In this document: positions 20,464 through 29,674 of the stretch, piece by piece
Layout of the letters: each line of letters starts with the position of its first letter
Numbering within the stretch: the stretch's first letter is position 1
Source of the DNA: Balamuthia mandrillaris
Taxonomy: Eukaryota; Discosea; Longamoebia; Balamuthiidae
Direction of reading: 5' to 3'
NCBI GenBank assembly: GCA_031835245.1
Contig: JAVKOQ010000028.1
Span: 264,396 to 328,395, forward strand
Length of the DNA: 64,000 nucleotides
Program-made: the position numbers and the translations under genes
The notes under the pieces: model-generated
Database searches by the model: none
What the model saw: only the letters and a program-made list of their open reading frames with translations
What the model was told of the DNA's origin: nothing

Positions 20464-23138
20464 TCTGGTGCGAATATAAAACAAAGAGCAAAACTTGAAG
20501 GAATGTTATTAGACATGACCGTTTTATTTCGGTGTCGTCTAAAGTTATTGGACTCGCCTGACGAGCCTCGGCGCTCCCAGGACTACGTGCTACGTTTAAA
20601 AGGCACATTGGCTGCATTAGTGAAGGTTTGTTTTAAAACGAGCGATTGTTCTATTTGCATCTTTGTTTTAGAATAACATTTTATAGTACAGGTTTCTTTG
20701 TTCGCTTGGATTTGTTTTGGACATCGGAGCAATGGATGGCCTCCGTTGCACGTTGTATTGTCCCAGGCTCTCCAAGTTCCTGCTGTTCTATTTAGTGTAC
20801 AGGTTAGATTAGTTGCTCTTTGAGTTCTCAGTTTATGTGCTTTCGCCGATTGTTTTGGCTGCTTTGCATCTCGTTACTTTGAATGAGCTCTTATTGTAAC
20901 AAAAATAGGATTGCTTGGAAGAACTTGCACTCAGCACGGAAAACTTTTGCCAGCACTTTATCCATTACAACTTATCTTGGCAAAGAAAACTCGAATCACT
21001 TAACACTCAACAACAACAACGACAACAAGAACAAAAGAGGCAGCACGCTACTCTTTCCATCAACAACAGCAATAACAACAAAAAGAAAGGCGAAACAACT
21101 TTACCTGATCTTTCCTCCCTGGTAATGGCCAAAGGACGAAAATCAAAACGAAAATGTCTACGCGTGCTTCCTCTACTTGGGCAACATATCAAGAAAAACA
21201 CGAGTATGACACGTAGTTTAGATCTTCTAAGGAGCTCTCCCGCTACTTCTTCTGGCGAATCGAATAGACAACGTTTTGCTGCTGAGATCCTTTCTGATTC
21301 GTTTCCACTAGGCAACGTTTCTAAGGAAGCCAACGCTCAGGCTCATCTTTCCAGCCGTAAAGTCCCCTTGCAACACATTGCAACTTTCATTCAGAGAATA
21401 CTTGGTACATTACGCTGTTTTTTTTTTCCCTCCGCTTCTTTCTTTTGAATCCACCCCATCCTCCCCGTTTATCCCTTTAGTAATGTAATTGCTCTGAATA
21501 CATAGAAATTATAAAGGAAGGGTGCCCCATAATGGAGGATGACTGCATTTTGTTGTGCGCTCTGCAAGGCATAGAGCGAGTGGTTGACATATTATTGAGT
21601 TTGCTTGCTGGATGTACAGATACGTTTGTTGTGTTGCTAGGAGGTACGTCCTTTTTTACTCTGGTTTCTATCAGCTATCCAAATGCTGATGTTTTTCTTG
21701 TCGTTTCTTTCTTTCTTTTTCTCAGATGATCTAAACTTGTTCAAGCTGTTACCATTCCTTGTAAATATCTTTGAAAGGAGAAACGAAAGGTTTGTTTGTG
21801 TACATCATTTTGGGTGCACATTTCTGATTTTTCTATGCTTTTACTCTGTTCTAGAAAATGGCTTTTATGTTGTCAAAAGGCGCTCAAGATTTGCTGTAAA
21901 ATTGTCCTGACTACAGCTCGGTCTTTTTCTGTGCCACCTTCTACTGCTTTGTTTCAGTATTATAGAGTAGTGTTATTGGTAATTACCTACCTTCCATTCT
22001 GTCTTTTCCGCTTTCTAACTCCAAAAATATGCAGGCACTTCGCGAACCCGAGTTGCGTGGCGCTGCGTTGCGTTATTCTAGGGAGTTCTTTTCTCGCCGT
22101 CTCCCAGCCACTGCTGCTCTTTTATCAACCTACTTTGCTGCTGTTCAAGATATTTTGGTATGCTTGTCTCTTTCTCATTTTATGCTTCTTTTAAACTTAT
22201 AGAGACACTTTTAGACGGAATCAGGGTCTTATACAAAAAAGGAACTTGGGGCTGCTGTACATATACTTTGTGCAATGAGCTCTTATCCAAATCATTTTCT
22301 TATTCATGATCCCTCTTCGGCAAAAGACACAAGCGTTGAAGTATCTCCTAAATTTGTGTATATAGAACAAGGGGAAACGACTACCACAACAGCATCGGAG
22401 AAAGATATCATAAAACATTTGGCCGAAGAGTTCCAAAGTGGTCCACAGCACGGCAATCCACCATTCTTGCAAGTATGTTCGCTTTCCCTCTACTTCTGTG
22501 CTTGTCTATCTCTCATTAACCGGATTGTGTGTGTGCGTGTGTGCCGTGCGTGCTTTTTTTTATTTCCTATAGCTTCAGCACGAAATAAGAGAGTTATTGC
22601 TTTTGTGGACAGTGCGAACCAACACAACCACGTCTTCCGCCAAGAAAAAAGCCAGGTTGCAAGCCAACACGCTGAAAGCATTGACATGTATGATTACACA
22701 AGACCTTGTCTTTCTTTGTCGGAATCGTCAACGAACCGAAGAAGAAGCCTGCGATGACGACAACGATGCATTGAACATATATAATTATCGGTTAGAGGGA
22801 GCCTTGGCTGTTTTAGAGACGTTAAAACAGTGTTTGGATCCAAAGCTGTACGACCCTACCACCATACGAACATCCGTTGCGTGTCTTAGCGCTCTTACTG
22901 CTCCTGAATTCTATCCTGGCATTCTTCTTCTCGATGAGGTATCTTTTTTTTCATGTTTGTTTGTGTTGTCTCAAAATGAGGGACTTACTCTGTGTTTCTT
23001 TCTTTTGTTTGGGATTAGAACCCACACTATATTATTTACTCAATTGTATATGCTTTGGCTTCTTCTGTTTGTAAAACAGGTATGTACGTTTTCTCGTATT
23101 TTTTCTCAAAAATGACTATTGCTTTCAACTGACGCGTT

Positions 23139-23175
<37 letters not shown>

Positions 23176-23743
23176 ATCTTCTCTTCTTGCCTTTTTTTCT
23201 CTCTATTGCAATCGAACAATAGCACCAAAAGACTCCAGACTCCGAGAAAGTTACATTCAAGGACTCAGCGAATGGCTTCAATTGCCATTTCCCTTCTTGC
23301 AGGAACCATCTTTGCTGGACATTGTGGCCCGCGCCCTCGAACATAGTCTCTTTGTCTCGTCTTCCCCTTCCTCTGCTTCTTCATCTGCCTCGTCTTCTCC
23401 ATCTGAGTCCAGATGGTTCTATTCTCTACTATCAGACCGAACAAAACCAACAACAGAGAATCCTCTTCCTTTCTTCTTGTCCAGTACAACCGAGGAAGAA
23501 CGACTGAACGATGATGGAAAACGCAAAACTAACAACACGAAAGGAATCATAAAGTTTAAGTTGGAAGATGATTCAATGTTGTTGGATCCCGCTATGCAAA
23601 GATTAGATGCTATTTATCAGAAAGTTGCCGCTAAATCTCTTCGGCAACGGGTTAGTTTGTCTCTGTCTCTGTCTCTGTCTCTGTCTCTGTCTCTGTCTCT
23701 CTGTCTCTCTCTGTCTCTCTCTGTCTCTCTCTGTCTCTCTCTG

Positions 23744-23796
<53 letters not shown>

Positions 23797-25062
23797 AATG
23801 GTTTATCTATTTATTTCCTTGTTACTTTTATAAAGCTTTTTTTTTTTTACAAAAACAGGACACAGCTAAACATGAAGAGCATGATTCTGAAAAATTAACC
23901 GCAGAAGCATTACTCCTGTTTCTGCTTTACAGTTACAAGTTCCGACAAGGTACTTTTCTCGTTGCATTGTTATTTCTTAGCACCTCTTGTTTCCCAATTT
24001 TCTCACTTGTTTGCTTTTTAAAACAGGAAATGAGTTTTGTGAGGGAAGTGAACTCGATTGGGCTGCGTTGTTAGATAATCCTTCTGTTCGTTTGCAATAC
24101 TTTTACTTTGACTCTTCGCTGTTATTTATGGCTGACATGCCAAACAACAACAACACTGACACTAATCGTGAATGTCGTACAGGTATTTTTCTAATTTTTG
24201 TTTTGTTTTGCTCTGTTTTTGCACGCGTTTTAAGTGGTTGAGCAACCTTTCGTTCTAGAAAACAAACAAAAATATATTACCGTATGGAATGCAATAGGGT
24301 CTTTCTCCTACACAGCTGATACAACCAATTCATCAAATAATCATCGTCAACTATCAACTATATCACCACCAACAAATCAAGAAAACTCAAGCAGTGCACG
24401 CGCAGAACATAAACAATATAAATTCGAACGAGAGAAATCCGCTTTACAGAAAGAACTAGCAAAATTGCACGTGTTGACAGAAACTCCAGACATCGATCAG
24501 CATAGAGCGACAGAAAGCATCAAAAGGCAAGCAAGGCAGCTCAGTAGAAGTAACAGTCTCGGCGATAGTGGAATTCCACACGACGCAAAATCTTCTTCGG
24601 ATAGGGATGTGGAGGAAGAACAAGAAGAGGACCAAGACAATAACAATGAAGCCAATTTACCACTGCCATCGCATTCCCACCTTGCTCTTTATGCTGGTGG
24701 TACAGGTGTTCGACCAAAGCCTCTATTCTTTGAGTCTCGTAAGCAAGTTGAACGGTCACTTCGCTTCTTAAGTAGCTCTTCTGGGTAATGTCTAATTTCC
24801 TTTCTTGTTCTTGTTCTTCTTCTTCTTCTTCTTCTTCTTCTTCTTCTTCTTCTCCTTCTCCTTCTCCTTCTATTCCTCCTTCTTCCTTATCTTTCTTTTT
24901 CTTTCTCCACTAATTCAGTTTTGGGTTTCAGGAAAACAAGCGTGAAGATAGGGCTGCTATACGTGAAAGAAGGACAAACATTCGATAGAGATATGCTCGC
25001 CAACAACACTTATTCACATGATTTCGGACAGTTCATAACCCGCATCGCAGCACCAGTACCTC

Positions 25063-25113
<51 letters not shown>

Positions 25114-27145
25114 CAGTTGTGCAAGGTACTCAATTGTTGTTTAAAAGGTTAACCTACAGACACACAAAGGCTATGCGGGAGGATTAGACAAAAGAGACAT
25201 ACCTTCAGATATTCATTTCCCATACCACCAAACTTTCACCACTCAGACAATCTTTCACGTTGCTCCACTTATTCCCTCGACAGCGGGTGACGCTAATCAA
25301 ATCCAACGGGTACTACTTTTTTAAACATTGCATTATTGTTGTTTTATCCTTTAATAAGTGCCTTTATGTTATTTTTAGAAACGGCACCTTGGCAATGACA
25401 CTGTTGTGGTTGTGTGGAGTGAGCACAATACGGATTTTAGCCCACAACACTTCCGTTCTTCTTTCACGTCTGTTTTCATAGTTATATATCCTTTGAGCAA
25501 TTATTTATATAGAATCCGTATTCACTGCAAGGTTTCTATCTCTTTTCTCCTTGCTCCTCATTTTTCTCGTCCTCCTTCTCAAACTCAAAAAATTTTAAAT
25601 TGAATACAGCAAGAAGACATGTTAGTGTACCCATTAGCCGATGAGATGATTGTGGGGAAGGAAGTGCTAGCTCCCCTCGTTCGTGAAACGGCCATACGAG
25701 CTCACATGGAAGCTTTCAGAGACCAACATTTCTTCACGACCGCTTTTGCAAGACAACAAACCTTTATCCAAGAAATCATCCGAAGAAACGCATCACCATC
25801 AACGCAACCATCTTCCAATTCTTCTTTCGATCAATCAAGACCATCTACTTCTGCTACTTCTGCTTCTTTGCCTCTTTCACCCTTCTCTCCTGTAACTATG
25901 CCCTCTGTCTCTCTTCTTCCTTCTGACGATGAAGAAGAAAAAGTACAAGAAGAACTGGAAGTAAGTGCAGAACGAACCACAACTATATCAGAACTGCTGT
26001 TGCCTTCATCTTCTAAACCCCGAAAGCATCAGCTCATCTCAACCAAACGCTTTTCCTCGCAACGGTTAGAAATTCGGTTGCAGAATCATTACCTCAAAAA
26101 CGTTGACCTTCAAACCAACTCCTTATCTTCTCAGTCGTCTTCAATACCTTCTCTCTTATTTATTTTACCAACGACACCGAACTGCCAACCACGACTCCTC
26201 AACTTAACCTTCCTTCGAACGTTGCAGTTAGACCACAATCATCTTTACACGCTCCCACCAGAACTTGTCTACATCACTCCGCATTTGGAACACCTCTCCC
26301 TCAGCCACAACCGATTCTCCACTTTTCCAAGCCGAGTTGTTCTTCGTTTGCGCTTCTTGAAGAGCCTCAATCTTTCCTTCAACCAACTTGATACTTTGCC
26401 AGCCGATCTTCCCTCTCGACTCTCTCGTTTAGAAAGCTTGTCCCTCGAAAGCAACCGTCTCTCTTTCCTTCCTTCGACTTATTACTATCTCTTTACCGCT
26501 CCTTGCAACAAACTTGGTAATAATCCAGTTATCAACGAAAGAGAAGAAGAAGGAGACACTGAGCGACTATCACCCCAACACCATCGCATCAAACTCATTC
26601 TGGATAACAATCCTTTTAAGCACCTTTGTGGAATCGGAGAGAAAGAATGCTATTCCCTTCAAGCTGAAGATGAGGACGTAATGAAGAAGACGCGTCTTCC
26701 TCTCCATTCGTTCGAGTCGGAGTTTCAAATGATGGACAACGAAACTGCCACTGACAGGTTTTTGTCCTTGAGTTGTCATAGTATTCCTTCTCTCAAGTCG
26801 CATTGCATTCGCCATTTATTACTCCAATTCTACGATGATTCTTCCTCTTCACCATCATCATCATCACTTTTACCGACCGACCTTCAAAACACTGTCCCTC
26901 GAGAGCTAATTGGCAGCATCGAGCGTGCCATGCAACAAGGCGGCTGCGGAGGTTGCTGCAAACCGTTGGTGGAGAGTGCCCTCTCTCGACTGTGGACCGT
27001 TCCGCTTCCTCCTTCCTTCTTTGTTGGTTCTTCTTCTTGTTCCTCTTGCTGTGATAGCAATGAGAGAATAGTTGTTGGGTTGGACGCATGTAGCATCGCT
27101 TGCGCACGAACCCTCTTCTCCGCGTTGCATTCTTCGTTTTTGTAG
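18902..27145 (+). CDS. Rap/RalGAP-type GTPase-activating protein with C-terminal leucine-rich repeats
   Basis: This is a large multi-exon gene. The start codon lies upstream and is unresolved; 18902 is where the open frame begins. The N-terminal ~1,400 residues are helical and interrupted by acidic and serine-rich linkers, like the tuberin/RalGAP-alpha solenoid. The GAP domain lies at about 24945-25730: KIGLLYVKEGQTFDRDML, then GYAGGLD, then IFHVAPLIPST, then KRHLGNDTVVVVWSE, then FRSSFTSVFIVIYPL. The Asn of GND is the catalytic Asn-thumb position. After the GAP domain a long exon (25610-27145) encodes about five leucine-rich repeats (LRTLQLDHNHLYTLPPEL, LEHLSLSHNRFSTFPSRV, LKSLNLSFNQLDTLPADL) and a C-terminal cap. 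The likely target is a Rheb-, Ral- or Rap-like GTPase. Fusion to LRRs is not found in animal tuberin or RalGAP-alpha. Confidence 0.85.
19928..20000 (+). repeat. (AAAC)n array in a RapGAP intron
   Basis: About 16 CAAA/AAAC units flanked by A-runs. This is one of the few intronic arrays that is purine-rich on the sense strand. Confidence 0.85.
23654..23795 (+). repeat. (GTCTCT)n/(CT)n array in a RapGAP intron
   Basis: Hexanucleotide GTCTCT units grade into GTCTCTCT and plain CT. They lie directly after the donor that follows AAKSLRQR. Further CT or TTC runs occupy other introns of this gene (20376-20462, 23140-23170, 24812-24875, 25068-25110). Confidence 0.85.
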
Positions 27146-27321
27146 CAAACCTTTTTTTTTTTTTTGCCCGAAGAAAGCATTGCAGGCCGAGACACTACCA
27201 CTCACAGCATTGCTCTCTCTTCACACCAACAAAAGATATCCCATGTGTCAGCACACACATGCCGCCGGAAACCATACACACACACACACATACACACACT
27301 TTGTACTGCCCTCTTTTACTA

Positions 27322-27371
27322 AGGCGGCGCCAAGATAAAGCCGATCCATGGGGACAACGAAAATAAAGCAA
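27322..27371 (+). repeat. 50-bp motif shared with 54338-54387
   Basis: The motif starts GGCGGCGCCAAGAT, continues AAGCCGATC, and ends ACAACGAAAATAAAGCAAA. The two copies differ at about three positions and are both on +. In the second copy it is directly followed by the motif that here lies 1.6 kb away at 29014-29040. Confidence 0.85.
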
Positions 27372-27490
27372 ATTAGTAAAAGGGAAAAGAAATAGAGAGA
27401 AAAAAAATAACCCACCTCCGGCGTGCCTAATCATGGCTTGTCTTACGACTCGCTAAGCAAAGGTGCACGGCACCAAAGCAACCTTACCGC

Positions 27491-27622
27491 CTACCGCCCC
27501 CTCACAGAGGAGGAGGTGGTGGTAAGTGCCTGCAAAGTGAAAAAGCGGATCAAGATTCGGGCAGTGTTGGCATCTCGATCGGCCTGGTAGCCACACTCAG
27601 GTTGAGGGCACCGAAAGGTCTT
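27491..27622 (-). mobile_element. C-terminal fragment of a Fanzor/TnpB-type RNA-guided nuclease
   Basis: This minus-strand frame reads NKTFRCPQPECGY, QADRDANTARILI, then RFFTLQALTTTSS and a stop after about 43 residues. It is the OrfB zinc ribbon plus RuvC-III motif that ends TnpB and its eukaryotic relatives (consensus CPxCG, then DRDxNAARNIL). The third RuvC acid (D in DRD) is kept. One CxxC-type pair is visible (C-x-x-x-C); the first ribbon pair, normally upstream, is missing. The rest of the nuclease is absent from the window. Upstream the sequence changes abruptly to a coiled-coil tail duplicate at a CAACAAGACC junction. Just 3' of the stop is a short hairpin (GGTGC, ACG, GCACC, near 27465), the region where Fanzor guide RNAs start. 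This is a truncated remnant of a DNA transposon gene. Confidence 0.8.
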
Positions 27623-27790
27623 GTTGCAGGTTCTCAATCACTTTTTCAAGCAGGCTTGCTATCTTGTGATTTCTTTTCCTGTTTTCTTCCTCCTGCTTGG
27701 CCATGCCTTTATTTTCCGCCTCAATGGCTGCTATCGAGGCCTGGTGATCCTCCTCAAGATGTTCTATTTTTTTATCAATTGCTCCGAACG
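27600..27790 (-). pseudogene. Partial duplicate of the coiled-coil gene tail
   Basis: The minus strand encodes GAIDKKIEHLEEDHQASIAA, then ENKGMAKQEEENRKRNHKIA, then SLLEKVIENLQQ. This is clearly the second-exon coiled coil of the gene at 28145-28647. The first exon is absent, and the frame runs into the Fanzor-type fragment. It is a truncated copy rather than a gene. Confidence 0.8.
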
Positions 27791-27880
27791 AAGCTAGAAG
27801 AGGATCAGGACAACAAAATAGAAAAGCTTGAGGAGGATCACCAGGCCTCGATAGCAGCCATACTAGCCATATGGCCTCTT
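27721..27880. repeat. Inverted repeat within the coiled-coil duplicates
   Basis: Two arms of about 35 nt are perfect reverse complements (left arm about 27724-27758, right arm about 27829-27863). The right arm belongs to a short + strand copy (KLEEDQDNKIEKLEEDHQ). The spacer is about 70 nt. The structure shows a head-to-head duplication of the same coding segment. Confidence 0.8.
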
Positions 27881-27982
27881 TCTCTTTTTCTTTCTTTTTT
27901 TTGCGATTACCTAATTAGCTGGTATCGCTGTCGCCTGAGATAACATTATACATGACGACATGGACATGTACCTTAAACGATT

Positions 27983-27994
27983 TTTGGCGGGAAA
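27983..27994. promoter_or_regulatory. E2F-type site upstream of the coiled-coil gene
   Basis: TTTGGCGGGAAA matches the canonical E2F/DP binding site, 150 nt upstream of the ATG. The same 12-mer is kept at the same place in the second gene copy (54194-54205). Cell-cycle (S-phase) control is an inference. Confidence 0.55.
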
Positions 27995-28144
27995 AGCCAC
28001 CTTACAGTTTAGTGCCGCTTCGCCCTTTTTTACCCGTTTGCGTTCAGAGTGAGAGAGAAAACAAAAAGCTGCTACTCCCTCTGTGCCTGCTCTACTTACG
28101 CTGCCACCTCTTCTTCCACCACCACCTCTCATCATACATCGAAG

Positions 28145-28647
28145 ATGCAGCGAAAGACACCAACATCGACACCCTCCTCCTCTCCTCAATCAAGGAAATT
28201 AAAGCACCCCCTACTAGAGGGGCACGTCTGGGACGTCAACAGGGGAACTCTCGCTACGACGGGGAAGAACGGCAGCCATGTGGTGGTTCCCTTAGAAGAG
28301 GCTTTGAACCCAACCCTTCATTTTTCTTTGGGTGCAGTTGTCGGCCAGACGGTAAACTGTAAGAATTATCCTCCACAGCCCCTCCCTTTTATTGAACTTG
28401 AGTTTTCTCTCTTTCTGACCTTGTCACCCCAGTCAAAGCTGCGTTCGAAGCAATCGATAACAAAATAGAAAAGCTTGAGAAGGAACATAAGGCAGCCATA
28501 GAGGCAGTAGCAGCCATTGCCAAGCAAGAGGAAGAAAATAGGAAAAGGCAGGAGGAAGAAATCAGGAAAAGAAATCACAAAGTAGCAAGCCTGCTAGAAC
28601 AAGTAATTGAGAACCTGCAACAAGTCGTTGTGGAATTGAAGCAGTAG
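28145..28647 (+). CDS. Small two-exon coiled-coil protein, copy A
   Basis: Exons 28145-28358 and 28433-28647 join in phase 1 to give 142 residues. Residues 1-71 form a conserved unit: basic Ser/Thr/Pro start (MQRKTPTSTPSS), then KHPLLEGHVWDVNRGTLAT, GKNGSHVVVPLEEAL and LHFSLGAVVGQTVNF. Residues 72-142 form a long charged helix (FEAIDNKIEKLEKEHKAAIE to VIENLQQVVVELKQ) with heptad spacing. The intron is 74 nt with a GTAAGA donor and CCCAG acceptor. A second copy with the same exon structure lies at 54037-53582. The two share about 93 percent of first-exon bases by eye, roughly 200 bp of promoter and the 3' flank to an AATAAA signal. I do not recognise the family. Dimerisation through the coil is likely. 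Confidence 0.75.
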
Positions 28648-29157
28648 CGCCGTCCTCCTCAACCAACCGAAACACACATTCTCTGCTACCACTCGTTCTG
28701 CAGCAAAGACCGCAATGCACATCGGTGCCACAGATGCATACCCCACGCACCACCTCACATCGCACAAACTCGCCGTTTTACAAAGCGCACATCCTCGCTG
28801 TTGGGTGTTGCTTTGTCTTATGTGACGACCACAGCCGCATTATAATAAACAGGTTAATACATCCCCAAAACGCAAGAAGAGTTGCACGGTCGGCTATAGC
28901 GGCGTTTCTCTTGCCAGCGTTCCTCCCCGCCCCCCCCCCCCAACGGCCTTGAGGGACATCATCATCTCTAGCAGAGATCCAAATGCTCAACATTCCTGGC
29001 CCCTTCTTCCACGTCGACAACAATTCATTGCTCCGCTTTTGATTTTAAATAGGTGTTATATTTCCGAGACGACCCGAACTCATTCGTTGCCTCACCACCC
29101 CTCAGGTGGAATACCACTCATTCCAACAAACAAGTAAAAGGAGGAAAGACCCCCATC
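28648..29157. other. Accessory island, right part, and RRM gene promoter
   Basis: The 3' flank of the coiled-coil gene is shared with copy B to an AATAAACAG near 28852, the likely polyadenylation site. A C-run at 28929-28941 and the dispersed motif at 28963-29040 follow, then the 5' flank of the RRM gene. Confidence 0.6.
28963..29040 (+). repeat. Dispersed motif, copy 2
   Basis: ATCTCTAGCAGAGAT palindrome, a 30-nt spacer, then CACGTCGACAA and ATTCATTGCTCCGCTTT. It matches 18561-18610 except for the spacer. It lies about 120 bp upstream of the RRM gene ATG. Confidence 0.8.
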
Positions 29158-29641
29158 ATGGCGGAGGATTGGTCGCAGAGCTACATGACCTCGGCTTGGG
29201 GGGCTGCCCAAACCGCCGCAGCCTCAGCCAACAACGGTGGGGGCGGCGGCATGAACTCCGCCCAGCGAACGGTCTACGTGGGCAATCTGCCTAGCGTGCT
29301 GAACGAGGAGGTCATCTTTAGTTTCTTTTCTTGCTGCGGCACCGTCACCAACATACGTCTCGCTGGGTAGTTGACTTCCTCTCCCTCTCCTTCTCATTTG
29401 TGGCGCTAATCCCAAGGTTAATGTCTTTAAAAATATAATTAGCGATCCTTCTTATGCTACTCGATTTGGTTTTGTGGAATTTGCGAGCGAAGATTCGGCC
29501 CAAAAAGCGTGCACCCTCTCTGGCACGGAGCTGGACGGCAAGAAGCTGCGTGTGACCATGAGCAGGACGGCTATTGCCGCTCCCGCAGTCGGCGTTGCTC
29601 CGACTGCTCAACAAAATCTTTACGCTTCGGTATGCTCTCCA

Positions 29642-29674
<33 letters not shown>

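Larger units (their letters stand above)
27146..28144. other. Accessory island, left part
   Basis: Between the RapGAP stop and the coiled-coil gene lie a (CA)n run (27278-27300), a 50-bp motif shared with 54338-54387 (27322-27371), the Fanzor-type fragment (27491-27622), a minus-strand duplicate of the coiled-coil tail (27600-27790), a short plus-strand duplicate forming an inverted repeat (27795-27880) and the coiled-coil gene promoter (27945-28144). Confidence 0.7.

Noticed and set aside
28648-28780. Cys-paired frame (FCSKDRNAHRCHRC) after the coiled-coil stop
   Set aside because: A zinc-finger reading is tempting in both copies, but the intervening length differs by 8 nt, so its frame relative to the gene is not conserved. 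Treated as 3' flank.
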